This document shows positions 18,801 to 27,818 of a stretch of DNA of 37,379 nt, in pieces. Every line of letters starts with the position of its first letter. Positions within the stretch are counted from its first letter, which is position 1. The stretch covers positions 1-37,379 of the forward strand of contig CAJXZZ010000023.1 in NCBI GenBank assembly GCA_913065105.1, read 5' to 3'. Below the pieces are notes generated by a model. That model was not told the origin of the DNA. It searched no databases and saw only the letters and a program-made list of their open reading frames with translations. A program made the translations under genes and the position numbers. The DNA comes from an uncultured Gammaproteobacteria bacterium (lineage in GTDB: Bacteria; Pseudomonadota; Gammaproteobacteria; SZUA-229).

Positions 18801-20447
18801 CAGGGTGCAAAACCGGGCGAAGGCGGTGAATTACCGGGCGGAAAAGTGGACGCGCATATAGCACGCCTGCGTCATTCTACGCCGGGCGTAGGGTTAATCA
18901 GTCCGCCGCCGCATCATGATATCTACTCGATTGAAGATCTGGCGCAGTTAATCCACGATCTTAAAAACGCAAATCCATCAGCGCGTATCAGTGTGAAACT
19001 GGTCGCCGAGATCGGTGTCGGCACTATTGCTTCTGGTGTAACTAAAGCATTCTCTGATCATATCGTTATTGCCGGTCACGATGGTGGTACCGGTGCTTCA
19101 CCATTAACCTCGGTGAAACATGCTGGTCTGCCGTGGGAGTTAGGTGTTGCAGAAACGCATCAGACATTAGTGATGAATGATCTGCGTTCACGCGTAACAT
19201 TGCAGACTGATGGCCAGTTAAAAACCGGAAGAGACATTACTATCGCTGCATTATTAGGCGCTGAAGAATTTGGTTTTTCTACCGCGCCATTGATAACGCT
19301 GGGATGTATCATGATGCGTAAGTGTCATCTGAATACCTGTCCAGTGGGTATTGCCACGCAGGATAAGGAACTGCGTAAGAAATTTAAAGGTAAACCAGAG
19401 CACGTGGTTAATTATCTGTTCATGGTTGCTGAAGATATGCGTGAGCATATGGCTTCGCTAGGTTTCCGCACAGTGAATGAAATGATTGGTCGTGTTGATG
19501 TGTTAGAGACAGATAGTGCAATTCATCATTGGAAAGCCAGTGGCATCGATTTATCCATGTTGTTATCACCAGCAGTAAAACCGCACGAGGGTGTCGAGGT
19601 GTATCGCACGCAGGTGCAGGATCATGGCCTTGAAAAAGCGCTGGATAACGAAATCATTAAGCTTGCAAAAACAACCATAGAAAACGGTGCGGCAGTTTCT
19701 ATAGATCTTCCTGTAGTCAATACCAATCGTGTTGTCGGTACTATGCTGTCGCACGAATTAGCTAAAGAACGTCAAGGAAAACCACTAGCTGACAATACGC
19801 TGCACATCAAACTAACAGGTTCAGCGGGTCAGAGTCTAGCTGCCTGGTTATATGAGGGCGTGACAATCGAGCTGGAAGGTGATTCCAACGATTATGCGGG
19901 TAAAGGTCTATCCGGTGGCCGGTTAATAATGTATCCATCGAAGAGCGCTAACTTTGTCGCTGAAGAAAATATTATTGCTGGTAATACGGTGTTATACGGT
20001 GCGACTTCAGGCGAAGCCTATTTCAGAGGCATTGCAGCGGAGCGTTTCTGCGTGCGTAACAGTGGTGCCAGTACTGTTGTTGAAGGTGTCGGTGATCATG
20101 GCTGTGAATACATGACGGGCGGTCGTGTTGTTGTGCTCGGTGAGACCGGACGTAACTTTGCTGCCGGAATGAGTGGTGGTGTTGCTTATATCTGGGACAG
20201 GAATAAAACATTCTCCGCCTTGTGCAATATGGGCATGGTAGAGCTGGAATCACTGACAGTCGAAGAAGATATCAATGAAGTAAAAACATTAATTGAAAAT
20301 CATCTTAGATACACCGGCTCAGATAGGGCAAAAGCTGCACTGGATAATTGGCCTGAAACGATAAAACAGTTTGTTAAAGTTATGCCAACAGACTACAAGC
20401 GCGTTCTATCAGAGCTTAAAAAGCAAGAAGAACAGGCAGTCGCGTAA
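15840..20447 (+). CDS. gltB: Glutamate synthase (NADPH) large subunit
   Basis: GltB makes glutamate from glutamine and 2-oxoglutarate with GltD. At 1535 aa it has the full domain order: an N-terminal Ntn glutaminase whose nucleophile is the cysteine in EKDSCGVGF (residue 36), exposed after propeptide removal; a central domain; the FMN-binding synthase domain (KPGEGGELPGGKVDAHIARL near 988); the 3Fe-4S cysteines in CIMMRKCHLNTCPVG near 1157; and the C-terminal beta-helix with GGAxxE-type repeats. The start may instead be the ATG at 15861, seven codons in; neither has a strong ribosome site. A short hairpin-bearing spacer leads to gltD. Confidence 0.96.
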   Translation: MYGYGLNMSSTLQEQTKIGFPEKQGLYDPAFEKDSCGVGFVAHIKGKPSHQIVVDAEIMLQRMEHRGGCGCEPNTGDGAGILTGMPYDFCVKVAKQDLAVDLPAAGLFAAGNVFLPTDESQRQTCIAAVETIIAEQGQKCLGWREVPVDTDGADIGPTARLSQPVIMQLYIEAVGIEGKDFERQLYVIRKRSTHFLRYDKSLSQRKMFYICSLSPRIIIYKGMLNALQVKTFYLDLQDIDYTSHIAMVHSRFSTNTFPSWDRAQPNRYMSHNGEINTLLGNRNWMAARQGVAKSDAFGCPIEKLFPIAENDCSDSGNFDNVLEFLLMSGRSLQEAVMLMVPEAWQSDDNMDQAKKDFYRFNSTMMEPWDGPASIAFTDGNYIGAVLDRNGLRPSRYYLTHDDRVIMASEVGVVDVDPADVKFKGRLQPGKMFLIDFDKGELISDETLKQDFATRRPYGEWLNNQEIKLSDLGCGMDEKSEAHGFEPTTIIPRMQAFGYTTETMQFMLLPLVRELRDPVGSMGNDSALACLSDKPRMIYDYFKQLFAQVTNPAIDSIREEVVMSLECYIGPEGNLLETTEQHAHRLRVTHPILTNEELAALKHLDHRGWKSKTIDITYEKSAGVTGLAKRLDEICAEASDAIKQGYSLVVLTDRNISAQRVPVSTLLATGAVHHHLVANQERTRIGIVLETGEAREVHQHCLLIGYGADAINPYLAFEALFQSQREGLLDAEKYTDEAIVAAYRKGVAKGMLKVMAKIGISTLHSYKGAQIFEAVGLGEDVINRCFKATASRIKGVSLEVLAEESLRRHKRAYPDRDLVRLPMLDNPGDFHWRNGGEVHMWNPQTIANIQLAARTNSREAYKQFAKVSDDDSTRRATLRGLLNFKKGANGGAIPLDEVESAKEIVKRFVTGAMSFGSISAESHETLAIAMNRMGGKSNTGEGGEDAERFIPMANGDSKRSAIKQIASGRFGVTNWYLTNADELQIKVSQGAKPGEGGELPGGKVDAHIARLRHSTPGVGLISPPPHHDIYSIEDLAQLIHDLKNANPSARISVKLVAEIGVGTIASGVTKAFSDHIVIAGHDGGTGASPLTSVKHAGLPWELGVAETHQTLVMNDLRSRVTLQTDGQLKTGRDITIAALLGAEEFGFSTAPLITLGCIMMRKCHLNTCPVGIATQDKELRKKFKGKPEHVVNYLFMVAEDMREHMASLGFRTVNEMIGRVDVLETDSAIHHWKASGIDLSMLLSPAVKPHEGVEVYRTQVQDHGLEKALDNEIIKLAKTTIENGAAVSIDLPVVNTNRVVGTMLSHELAKERQGKPLADNTLHIKLTGSAGQSLAAWLYEGVTIELEGDSNDYAGKGLSGGRLIMYPSKSANFVAEENIIAGNTVLYGATSGEAYFRGIAAERFCVRNSGASTVVEGVGDHGCEYMTGGRVVVLGETGRNFAAGMSGGVAYIWDRNKTFSALCNMGMVELESLTVEEDINEVKTLIENHLRYTGSDRAKAALDNWPETIKQFVKVMPTDYKRVLSELKKQEEQAVA

Positions 20448-20494
20448 AAGCAGTGAATAGTGTACTGCAATCGTTCCTGACGATTCCAGCATAC

Positions 20495-20510
20495 ACCCCA
20501 TCCATGGGGT
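20495..20510. other. Intercistronic hairpin between gltB and gltD
   Basis: ACCCCAT and ATGGGGT form a perfect 7-bp inverted repeat around CC in the 100-base gap. No T tract follows, so read-through to gltD is expected; it could stabilise or process the mRNA. Confidence 0.45.
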
Positions 20511-20547
20511 TAAATAACTAATAGTTAAAAAAATCAGAGTATATGTG

Positions 20548-22023
20548 ATGGGTAAACCAACCGGTTTTAAAGAGTTTAAGCGTAAGACAGAAGATTACCG
20601 TGAGGTCAGTCTGCGGGTAAAAGATTACGGCGAAATTTTTACCGGTATACATGATGTCGAGCATCTTGGAACGCAGGGCGCGCGCTGCATGGATTGTGGT
20701 GTTCCATTCTGCCAGTCTGGGAATGGTTGCCCGGTAAATAATCTGATACCTGAATGGAACCATCTGGTTTATACCGAACAATGGCAACCAGCGTTAAATC
20801 GTCTGCATAAGACAAATAATTTTCCTGAATTTACCGGTCGTGTTTGTCCTGCGCCTTGCGAAGGTGCCTGTGTATTAGGTGTCAATGAACCTGCGGTCAC
20901 CATTAAAAATATTGAAAATGCCATTGTTGATAAAGGTTTTGCTGAAGGCTGGATCAGTGCAAGACCACCGGTAAATCGTAGCGATAAAAAAATCGCGATA
21001 ATCGGTTCAGGCCCTGCGGGTTTAGCGGCAGCAGCGCAGCTAAATAAAGTGGGACACAATGTTACCGTTTACGAACGTGCAGATCGCATCGGTGGTTTAT
21101 TGATGTATGGCATTCCTAATATGAAGTTAGGGAAAGATGTTGTGCAACGGCGTGTCGATCTATTAAAAGAAGAAGGCGTTGTTTTTGTAACCAACGCAGA
21201 CGTGGGCGGTAATGGTGACAATGCGGTTGATGTTAAAACATTGAAGAAAGAAAATGATGCAGTGTTATTCGCAACAGGTGCGACAAGAGCGCGTGATCTA
21301 GATGTGCCTGGACGTGACTTAAAAGGTGTTCACCTGGCAATGGAGTTTTTAACGGCCAACACAAAAAGTTTATTAGACTCTGATCTTAACGACGGTAACT
21401 ACATTTCTGCAAAAGATAAAAATGTCGTTGTTATCGGTGGTGGTGATACCGGCACTGATTGCATCGGTACGTCATTACGTCACGGTTGTAAGTCGATGGT
21501 TAACTTCGAATTGTTACCACAGTCTCCGGCAGAACGTGCAGAAGATAATCCCTGGCCATTATGGCCACTGATTCATCGTATTGATTACGGTCATGAAGAG
21601 AGTAGGGAGCGTTTTGGTCGCGACCCTCGGGAATACCGTGTTCTTACCAAAGAGTTTATCGATGATGGTAATGGTAATGTTGCCGGTGTAAAGATCGTTG
21701 AAGTCCGTTGGGCAAAAGTCGATGACCAATGGAAGATGGAAGAAGTTGAAGGTACGGAAAAAATTTGGGATGCGGATCTGGTCCTATTATCCATGGGATT
21801 CTTAGGACCAGAGCATTATGTTAGTGATGCAGTGTATGTCGAGTACGACGCACGTTCAAATTACCAGGCCGAGCATGGCAAGTACACCACAAACATTGAA
21901 GGTATATTTGCTGCGGGTGACTGTCGACGTGGCCAGTCTTTAGTTGTCTGGGGAATAAATGAGGGTCGTGAAGCGGCACGTGAGATCGATTGTTATCTGA
22001 TGGGTGACACTTTATTGCCATAA
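20548..22023 (+). CDS. gltD: Glutamate synthase (NADPH) small subunit
   Basis: GltD passes electrons from NADPH through FAD and iron-sulfur clusters to GltB. The 491-aa product carries the N-terminal cluster cysteines in [16 protein letters not shown] near residue 48 and [12 protein letters not shown] near 104, the FAD motif [18 protein letters not shown] near 149, the NADPH motif [15 protein letters not shown] near 292, and [20 protein letters not shown] near the end. GTG at 20545 also opens the frame; the ATG directly after it is preferred and gives [13 protein letters not shown] strong terminator follows the stop. Confidence 0.96.
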   Translation: MGKPTGFKEFKRKTEDYREVSLRVKDYGEIFTGIHDVEHLGTQGARCMDCGVPFCQSGNGCPVNNLIPEWNHLVYTEQWQPALNRLHKTNNFPEFTGRVCPAPCEGACVLGVNEPAVTIKNIENAIVDKGFAEGWISARPPVNRSDKKIAIIGSGPAGLAAAAQLNKVGHNVTVYERADRIGGLLMYGIPNMKLGKDVVQRRVDLLKEEGVVFVTNADVGGNGDNAVDVKTLKKENDAVLFATGATRARDLDVPGRDLKGVHLAMEFLTANTKSLLDSDLNDGNYISAKDKNVVVIGGGDTGTDCIGTSLRHGCKSMVNFELLPQSPAERAEDNPWPLWPLIHRIDYGHEESRERFGRDPREYRVLTKEFIDDGNGNVAGVKIVEVRWAKVDDQWKMEEVEGTEKIWDADLVLLSMGFLGPEHYVSDAVYVEYDARSNYQAEHGKYTTNIEGIFAAGDCRRGQSLVVWGINEGREAAREIDCYLMGDTLLP

Positions 22024-22047
22024 ATAGTTAAACAATAATTTTCAAAT

Positions 22048-22079
22048 AAAAAAAGCGACATTATTGTCGCTTTTTTTAT
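22048..22079. terminator. Bidirectional terminator between gltD and the PilZ gene
   Basis: GCGACA and TGTCGC pair around TTAT, flanked by A and T runs on both sides, so it can serve the converging genes on both strands. Confidence 0.85.
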
Positions 22080-22099
22080 TTGACCGATAACATTTAGCC

Positions 22100-22519
22100 T
22101 TAAGCGTAATTATCAATCACTGTTTTTTTTTGACCATATTGGTCAAGAAATTTAGTTAATATCTCCTCAGTACCGTTTTCAAAATCAATGAAGGCAAGAT
22201 TTAACATATATTCATCTTGCGACATTCTCTGCACGGACATCATGCGGCAGTTGGCATATAGTTTTTTTGGGCCATCTTCCAGGGGTAATTCAGTAACGGC
22301 TTTTAAGCGTATGTGACTTATTGCGTGACTTTGGATGCCGCGAGGTTCAATTTCGTTTGTTACCCAGGTATCACAGATAATTTGTAAGCCACAACTGGAT
22401 ATATTACGTGAAGTAACTGTGAGTATGTTGCCGTTATCTAGCAACATATCAACAGGAAGCTCAATCTCGTAACGAGGTGTCTGTCTTCTATCGGATACGC
22501 CGGGAATGTCTATTATCAT
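22100..22519 (-). CDS. PilZ-domain protein (putative cyclic-di-GMP binder)
   Basis: This 139-aa soluble protein is a single PilZ domain. The first c-di-GMP contact RxxxR is visible in DRRQTPRYEIELPV (RQTPR near residue 12), and the second, (D/N)xSxxG, in TSRNISSCGLQI near 37. Both motifs are intact, so binding is likely. PilZ proteins pass c-di-GMP levels to motility, pili or polysaccharide machinery. No such target gene is adjacent, and the partner cannot be named. It converges on gltD and is divergent from mscS. Confidence 0.85.
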   Translation of the reverse strand: MIIDIPGVSDRRQTPRYEIELPVDMLLDNGNILTVTSRNISSCGLQIICDTWVTNEIEPRGIQSHAISHIRLKAVTELPLEDGPKKLYANCRMMSVQRMSQDEYMLNLAFIDFENGTEEILTKFLDQYGQKKTVIDNYA

Positions 22520-22616
22520 AATTATAAAAAAATTGTCTTACTTCATTAATATCTTAGTACAAGCTGATGAAAATTAGAAACAAATTGTCACTATATCAAC
22601 AAATTAGTAAGGTTTC

Positions 22617-22659
22617 TGACAAATGGTCATGATTTGGTGTTTTTTTGAGTAGTTTGTCA
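22617..22659. promoter_or_regulatory. Paired TGACAAA/TTTGTCA half-sites upstream of mscS
   Basis: TGACAAA (22617-22623) is repeated in inverted form as TTTGTCA (22653-22659), 29 bases apart, within the 286-base divergent gap between the PilZ gene and mscS. Wide spacing makes this a weak operator candidate. Confidence 0.25.
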
Positions 22660-22805
22660 TTATTCCAAATATGATATTATGCGCTGTTTATTACGGGTGG
22701 CAGAGATTATATTAAGAATTTCCACCTGATCTTATAAAAAATTACTGCTATAAACTATATAACTTATTGATTTTATTTAATTAAATATTATCAGGAGATA
22801 TCGTC

Positions 22806-23657
22806 ATGCCAGAAGATAAAATAACAGAAACGCTTTCTATGTTGGATAAGATTGATATCCAGCAGTTAATTGAGACCTATGTTTTGCCATGGGGCATAAA
22901 CATAGTGATGGCATTAGCGATATTTATTATCGGTAAGTTTGTCGTCAAAATGGTAGTTAAATTCACCAAAAAGTTAATGAGCAAAGCGCATGTTGATAAT
23001 ATACTCATTAACTTTATCGCCTCTATAATCAATGCGATTTTATTGTTGTTCGTCGTGATTGCTGCGCTGGACCAGCTGGGCGTTGAAACGACATCACTGA
23101 TCGCCTTAATCGGTGCTGCCGGTTTAGCTGTTGGTTTGGCATTACAGGGCACGCTGCAAAATCTTGCTTCAGGTGTCATGCTGATCATCTTCAGACCATT
23201 CAGTGATGGTGACTTCGTCGAGGCTGGCGGCGTAAGTGGTGTGGTCGAAGAGATCGGTATATTTAGTATCACTATGCGTACTGGCGATAACCGTGAGGTC
23301 ATCGTTCCTAATGGTGCGATATATGGCGGCACGATCACCAACAATTCTAGACGTGCGACGCGACGTGTTGATATGGTATTTGGTATTGGCTATGACGATG
23401 ACCTGTTGAAAGCAAAAGAAATTCTTAATCGTATTCTTAGCGAAGATGAGCGAATTCTTGCAGATCCTGCGCCAACTGTTGCGGTAGGTGAGCTTGCGGA
23501 TAGCAGTGTAAACTTCAATGTCCGTCCTTGGTGCAATACATCTGATTACTGGGGTGTATACGGCGACATTCATGAAAAAGTTAAATTAACTTTTGACGCA
23601 GAAGGTATTTCTATTCCTTACCCACAGATGGATGTGCATCAGGATAAGGCTGCGTAA
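22806..23657 (+). CDS. mscS: Small-conductance mechanosensitive channel (MscS family)
   Basis: MscS is an inner-membrane channel that opens under membrane tension to release solutes during hypo-osmotic shock. The 283-aa length equals the E. coli protein. Three membrane helices are visible: about 29-50, 63-86 and the pore helix. The pore-lining segment carries the glycine/alanine pattern LIALIGAAGLAVGLALQGTLQNLASGVM-like run near residues 97-124, followed by the beta domain FRPFSDGDFVEAGGVSGVVEEI and the conserved IVPNGAIYGGTITNNSRR. The cytoplasmic cage domain ends near VKLTFDAEGISIPYPQMDV. A CAGGAGA ribosome site precedes the ATG. Confidence 0.95.
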   Translation: MPEDKITETLSMLDKIDIQQLIETYVLPWGINIVMALAIFIIGKFVVKMVVKFTKKLMSKAHVDNILINFIASIINAILLLFVVIAALDQLGVETTSLIALIGAAGLAVGLALQGTLQNLASGVMLIIFRPFSDGDFVEAGGVSGVVEEIGIFSITMRTGDNREVIVPNGAIYGGTITNNSRRATRRVDMVFGIGYDDDLLKAKEILNRILSEDERILADPAPTVAVGELADSSVNFNVRPWCNTSDYWGVYGDIHEKVKLTFDAEGISIPYPQMDVHQDKAA

Positions 23658-23709
23658 TAGTTTTTGTGTCAGAAAAAAATCGTAAAACATACAATTGAAG
23701 AGATTTGCA

Positions 23710-24465
23710 ATGAAAAAACATTTGTACTTAATAATGCTATCGAGTTTACTGGCCATAACAGCTAACGCAAAAGCGGCAGAGGAAGCTAAGCCGGTAGAAA
23801 AGTCGCCGTGGAAAAGTTCGGTAGAACTAGGTTTTATTCGTACTACCGGTAATACAGAAACACAGACTACTGCGCTTAAAGCCGATGTGGTTTATGAAGT
23901 AGACAAGTGGCGTCATACCGGGCATGCCGAAGGGTTTGGCCAGCAATCGAAAGATGACGTCACTAATGAAAATGTTGTTTCTGCAGAACGTTATGAGATA
24001 TCAGGTAAGTCGGATTATAAATTCACACCACGGGATTACGCATTCGGCCTGGTTAAGTTTAAAAAAGATCGCTTTAGTGGTTTTGAGTATGAAGATACTG
24101 TTGCGCTGGGTTATGGTAATAAAGCAATTAAACAGGACAACATGGAGCTAGACCTGGAGATTGGTCCTGGTGCCAGGTTCTACAAACCGGATAATGGCGG
24201 TTCTGAGAGCGAGGCGTTGTTAGTACTGGCCGCTAATTACTGGTGGGCGATAACTGGTAACTCTAAGTTTACGCAGGTGTTTAATTTTGATATTGGTGAA
24301 GTGTACACAGACAGTAAGTCAGTGACCGGCATCCAGGCAAACATTAATAAAACGTTGGCATTGAAATTTACCTATACCTTAAGGCATAAATCTGAAGTGC
24401 CCGATCCAGCTACTACAGAAAATACTGATACGGAATTAGCAATGACGTTGGTTTATAATTTCTAA
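23710..24465 (+). CDS. DUF481 outer-membrane barrel protein (YdiY-like)
   Basis: The product (251 aa from ATG 23710) begins with a signal peptide, KKHLYLIMLSSLLAITANAKAAEE. The mature part starts WKSSVELGFIRTTGNTETQT, the typical opening of DUF481 proteins, and continues as alternating amphipathic strands that end ELAMTLVYNF, with the terminal phenylalanine expected of an outer-membrane barrel. The frame opens five codons earlier at TTG 23695, but the ATG has GAAGAG at proper distance and directly precedes the lysines of the signal peptide. DUF481 function is not established; some members are acid- or salt-induced. It follows mscS by about 50 bases and might be co-transcribed. Confidence 0.85.
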   Translation: MKKHLYLIMLSSLLAITANAKAAEEAKPVEKSPWKSSVELGFIRTTGNTETQTTALKADVVYEVDKWRHTGHAEGFGQQSKDDVTNENVVSAERYEISGKSDYKFTPRDYAFGLVKFKKDRFSGFEYEDTVALGYGNKAIKQDNMELDLEIGPGARFYKPDNGGSESEALLVLAANYWWAITGNSKFTQVFNFDIGEVYTDSKSVTGIQANINKTLALKFTYTLRHKSEVPDPATTENTDTELAMTLVYNF

Positions 24466-24483
24466 ATAGTAAGTTCTACGCAT

Positions 24484-24513
24484 AAAAAAGCACTCGTACG
24501 AGTGCTTTTTTAT
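24484..24513. terminator. Bidirectional terminator between two barrel protein genes
   Basis: AGCACTCGTACGAGTGCT is a perfect palindrome flanked by AAAAA on the left and TTTTTT on the right, placed between converging stop codons. Confidence 0.9.
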
Positions 24514-24544
24514 TGCATCCTTGTTTTGTCATTTAAATCTATAG

Positions 24545-25159
24545 TCAGAATTTAAAGGCTAAACCAGCAAACACTTCGCCCTGAATGAATAAGCTACCGC
24601 TTACATTAATAGCACAGCCGCCGCTACAGAATATTGTAGAGTTACTGTTAAACAGGGTGCCTAGACCGCGTGTTTCCAGTCGCAGGGCAATGCTGTCGGT
24701 AATCGGCCACTTTAAACCGATGCCAAGACTAAAAGATGCGCGTAGATCGGACTGAGTGTCAGGAAAGTCCGGGCTTAGATAAGTAAAGCCGAGGCCACCA
24801 CTAACAAAAGTTTCCAGGTCTTTTTGTTTTGAAATAGGTGCTGTGCCGCCAAAGTGTAAATAATCAATCGTTAATGGAATATCGACGGGATCTGGCTGTC
24901 CTTCGACATTGATGGAGTTTAATTGTGATGACTGGTGGCTGTAATACACTTCGATTGATTTTCCTCGCTCGTAAGGAAAACCAAGGATAAGGCCATATAT
25001 TTCAGAGGCCACGACGGTATGTGTTGAGTCGTTTGTTGTATCAGTAAAATCACCACCACCGCGAAAGCCAAGTATCGGCGTTATTTCGACTGAATAACTG
25101 TTTGTGCTGATAGATAATAAAACAAGGAATAATGTTCTGGTAAGTATTTTCATAAGCAT
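24545..25159 (-). CDS. Small outer-membrane beta-barrel protein, unassigned
   Basis: I do not recognise a named family for this 204-aa protein. It has a signal peptide (LTRTLFLVLLSISTNSYS, cleavage near residue 23) and then alternating hydrophobic/polar strands: ITPILGFRGGGDF, SEIYGLILGFPYERG, SIEVYYSHQSSQL, LTIDYLHFGGTAPI, LETFVSGGLGFTYLS, SFSLGIGLKWPI, IALRLETRGLGTLF, and the final strand FIQGEVFAGLAFKF, which ends in phenylalanine as outer-membrane barrels do. About eight strands fit an OmpA/OmpW-size barrel. The only two cysteines (FCSGGCAIN) lie close together in a late loop and could form a small disulfide. The start may be M1 or M3; no clear ribosome site was seen. Confidence 0.75.
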   Translation of the reverse strand: MLMKILTRTLFLVLLSISTNSYSVEITPILGFRGGGDFTDTTNDSTHTVVASEIYGLILGFPYERGKSIEVYYSHQSSQLNSINVEGQPDPVDIPLTIDYLHFGGTAPISKQKDLETFVSGGLGFTYLSPDFPDTQSDLRASFSLGIGLKWPITDSIALRLETRGLGTLFNSNSTIFCSGGCAINVSGSLFIQGEVFAGLAFKF

Positions 25160-25198
25160 ATTTATAATCAGATTTTTTATCTGTAAGTTATAAGGTTG

Positions 25199-26380
25199 TT
25201 ATAGTTCTACAGTTATCTTCTCTGAAGCAGCTATCGCTTTCTGCTTTGCTGCTTCAACGGTGATATCTCTTGCCAGAGCCACTCCCATGCGTCGCTGGCC
25301 TTTTACTTCTGGTTTACCAAACAAGCGTATCTGTGTATCAGGCAATTGTAATGCATCGGCAATGTTATTAAAGGTTACCTGGTCTGAATCACCATTAACA
25401 AGGATAACACTACTTGCGCTGGGGCCATGAAAATGGATTTCAGGGATGGGTAATCCTAGTATGGCGCGTGCATGTAAAGCAAACTGAGACAGATCCTGTG
25501 AAATCATTGTGACCATGCCTGTGTCATGTGGTCGCGGCGAAACTTCACTGAAGATAACATCATCACCTTTAATAAACAATTCCACGCCAAAAATACCGCG
25601 GCCGCCAAGGGCATCGGTAATCTTAGTTGCCATATCGCGTGCTTTTTTAATGGCACTGTCTGACATAGCCTGGGGCTGCCACGATTGACGGTAATCGCCA
25701 TCAACCTGTATATGGCCGATGGGCTCGCAAAAACTGGTGCCATCAATATGGCGTACGGTTAATTGCGTGATCTCATAATCAAAATCAACAAAACCCTCAA
25801 CGATAACTTTTCCCGCGCCAGTGCGACCACCTTGCTGTGCGTAGTTCCATGCGCTATCGATATCGTGCAACGTTTTTATCGTGCTCTGGCCTTTGCCAGA
25901 TGAACTCATAATAGGTTTAATGACACACGGGATACCGATGTTCTCTATAGCCGCATCAAATTCTTCTCGCGTAGTAGCGAATTGATAGGGTGACGTGGTA
26001 AGGCCGAGTTCTTCGGCTGCAAGTCTTCGTATGCCTTCACGGTTCATGGTAAGCCTGGCTGCACGTGCAGTAGGGATAACAGTAAAACCTTCAGCTTCGA
26101 GTTCGACCAGGGTATCAGTAGCGATGGCCTCTATTTCGGGAACGATATAATCCGGTTTTTCAGTTTCAATGATGGTTCGTAAGGCGTCACCATCTAACAT
26201 AGAGATAACGTGACTGCGGTGGGCCACCTGCATAGCCGGTGAGTTTTTATAACGATCGACAACAATGACTTCGACACCATAACGCTGTAATTCAATAACA
26301 ACTTCTTTACCAAGCTCGCCACCACCGCAAAATAATACTTTAGTCGCAGTGTTTGATAGCGGGGTGCCAATGGAAGTCAT
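25199..26380 (-). CDS. purT: Formate-dependent phosphoribosylglycinamide formyltransferase (GAR transformylase 2)
   Basis: PurT makes formyl-GAR from GAR using formate and ATP, the alternative to folate-dependent PurN in purine synthesis. The 393-aa product has the N-terminal nucleotide fold with [20 protein letters not shown] near residue 14, [19 protein letters not shown] near 40, the ATP-grasp domain with [17 protein letters not shown] near 152 and [26 protein letters not shown] near 265, and the final [17 protein letters not shown]. It is the last gene of the minus-strand series, about 105 bases after mutM. Whether it shares that transcript is unclear. A short repeat lies between them. 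Confidence 0.95.
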   Translation of the reverse strand: MTSIGTPLSNTATKVLFCGGGELGKEVVIELQRYGVEVIVVDRYKNSPAMQVAHRSHVISMLDGDALRTIIETEKPDYIVPEIEAIATDTLVELEAEGFTVIPTARAARLTMNREGIRRLAAEELGLTTSPYQFATTREEFDAAIENIGIPCVIKPIMSSSGKGQSTIKTLHDIDSAWNYAQQGGRTGAGKVIVEGFVDFDYEITQLTVRHIDGTSFCEPIGHIQVDGDYRQSWQPQAMSDSAIKKARDMATKITDALGGRGIFGVELFIKGDDVIFSEVSPRPHDTGMVTMISQDLSQFALHARAILGLPIPEIHFHGPSASSVILVNGDSDQVTFNNIADALQLPDTQIRLFGKPEVKGQRRMGVALARDITVEAAKQKAIAASEKITVEL

Positions 26381-26451
26381 CGTGTTCTCGTAATAGATAG
26401 GCTAAGCAAGAATTATATCGTTATTGTAATCTTTTTGGATAGTTAAAAGCG

Positions 26452-26468
26452 ATTCACCGCAGAGACGC
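26452..26468 (+). repeat. 17-bp repeat between purT and mutM
   Basis: ATTCACCGCAGAGACGC is found here and, in inverted orientation, at 30102-30118 in another intercistronic gap of the same minus-strand series. It resembles the CCGCAGAGACGCGGAG-type spacer repeats seen in many proteobacteria. Confidence 0.6.
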
Positions 26469-26485
26469 GGAGAATAATGCTTTTA

Positions 26486-27301
26486 TTATTTTTGGCACCT
26501 GGAGCAATAAAAAGTAGAGCGCGCCTGCTGGTTAAGTTTTTTTATCGGGCTGCCACAGACTGTGCAGGGCTCGTCTTTTCGGCCGTATACCAGTAGTTTT
26601 TGTGCGAAATAACCGGGCTGGCCGTCTTCAGCAGTAAAATCTTTTAAGGTTGTGCCACCCTGTTCGATAGATTCGATAAGGGTGTTTTTGATCGCGGAGA
26701 CCAATTTTTCGAAGCGAGCAAGTGAAACACTGCCGGCCCTGCGTTTAGGATTTATGCCAGCCTTGAATAGAGATTCGCTGGCATAGATGTTGCCAACACC
26801 TACAACCATATGACTATTCATGATAAAGGATTTTATCGAGCAGCTACGTTTGCCTGCTTTGTTACGTAGATATGTCGCATCAAAAGTTTCGTCAAGCGGT
26901 TCTGGGCCCAATGATTTAAACAGTTTGTGTTCGTTGATGTCGTCTGCTGTCCATAATACACAACCGAATTTTCTTGGGTCACGTAAGCGTAATATTTTAC
27001 CGTTAGAAACACATATGTCGATGTGGTCATGTTTTTCTACTGTGGTGTGTTTTGTACAGATCCGTAGACTGCCTGACATGCCTAGATGGATGATGATGCA
27101 GCCGTTATCAAGTTTCAGATAAATGTATTTGGCACGGCGACAGATCTGACGCACTTTTTGACCGGTTGCGAGTGCCGGCAGATTTTTTGGAATTGGCCAG
27201 CGTAACTTATGTTGGCGAATTATTACATCAGTAATGGTTTTATTGCGCAGGTGCGGTTCAATGCCGCGACGACTGGTCTCGACTTCTGGAAGTTCAGGCA
27301 T
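26486..27301 (-). CDS. mutM: Formamidopyrimidine-DNA glycosylase (8-oxoguanine glycosylase)
   Basis: MutM excises 8-oxoguanine and formamidopyrimidines and nicks the abasic site. The 271-aa product starts MPELPEVETSRRGI, giving the catalytic proline after Met removal and the conserved Glu3. It continues with the lysine-bearing RRAKYIYLKL near residue 55, IIHLGMSGSLRI near 69, the helix-two-turn-helix segment GVGNIYASESLFKAGINP near 167, and a C-terminal zinc finger CTVCGSPIKKL...YCSRCQK (C-x2-C, x16, C-x2-C). All key residues are present. It follows the DUF6524 gene after about 20 bases and is probably in its transcript. Confidence 0.96.
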   Translation of the reverse strand: MPELPEVETSRRGIEPHLRNKTITDVIIRQHKLRWPIPKNLPALATGQKVRQICRRAKYIYLKLDNGCIIIHLGMSGSLRICTKHTTVEKHDHIDICVSNGKILRLRDPRKFGCVLWTADDINEHKLFKSLGPEPLDETFDATYLRNKAGKRSCSIKSFIMNSHMVVGVGNIYASESLFKAGINPKRRAGSVSLARFEKLVSAIKNTLIESIEQGGTTLKDFTAEDGQPGYFAQKLLVYGRKDEPCTVCGSPIKKLNQQARSTFYCSRCQK

Positions 27302-27322
27302 GAATGTATTAACTAGCGGTAG

Positions 27323-27751
27323 TTAAAGGTCTCGTTCGACTTCGTCAGTATCAACCTGACCGCTGAGACGACGACGCACATGTGACCAGGAGATACCGAT
27401 GCTCAATACGCTGGCCAGCATGATCGAAATTATATAGGTGATAACGCGGAAACTGTCAGACGATAAACCGAAGACATCGATGATTAACCAGATGGCAAGA
27501 CCGAAAAAGGCGGCTGCCAGTATTATGCCAATATAACCGAGGGAGCCCAGCGTGGCACGTATTAAAATAATCCAGCAGATCAGAATTATTACGCCGATGA
27601 ATGCCTTCAGTACACTGAAGGCAGGCAGGTCTTCATAGACCCAGCTAAAGTAGGAAAAACCTTCAGGGTTATAGCTGGCGAATACGACGACGAGTGCAAA
27701 AATGAAACGAATAATAAATCTATCCCAGCCAAAGCTTTTTTGTAATGTCAT
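27323..27751 (-). CDS. Four-helix membrane protein of the DUF6524 type
   Basis: The 142-aa protein opens FGWDRFIIRFIFALVVVFASYNPEGFSYFSWV, a pattern I associate with DUF6524 (FW-x-FxxRxxFA...TYNPxG). Four hydrophobic segments lie near residues 13-27, 43-65, 71-91 and 100-120, followed by a basic and acidic tail (HVRRRLSGQVDTDEVERDL) that is probably cytoplasmic. No function is established for the family. It sits between the gld-like genes and mutM on the same strand. Confidence 0.7.
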   Translation of the reverse strand: MTLQKSFGWDRFIIRFIFALVVVFASYNPEGFSYFSWVYEDLPAFSVLKAFIGVIILICWIILIRATLGSLGYIGIILAAAFFGLAIWLIIDVFGLSSDSFRVITYIISIMLASVLSIGISWSHVRRRLSGQVDTDEVERDL

Positions 27752-27818
27752 GGTATGCGTCCAGTTATATTTAGTTGTGAGTATTATATGAAGTTCTATG
27801 CTTTGTTGCGATGTAATA

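Noticed and set aside
22877-23344. Open frame of 155 aa on the minus strand inside mscS
   Set aside because: It is an antisense shadow of the MscS membrane region; its hydrophobic look follows from complementing hydrophobic codons.
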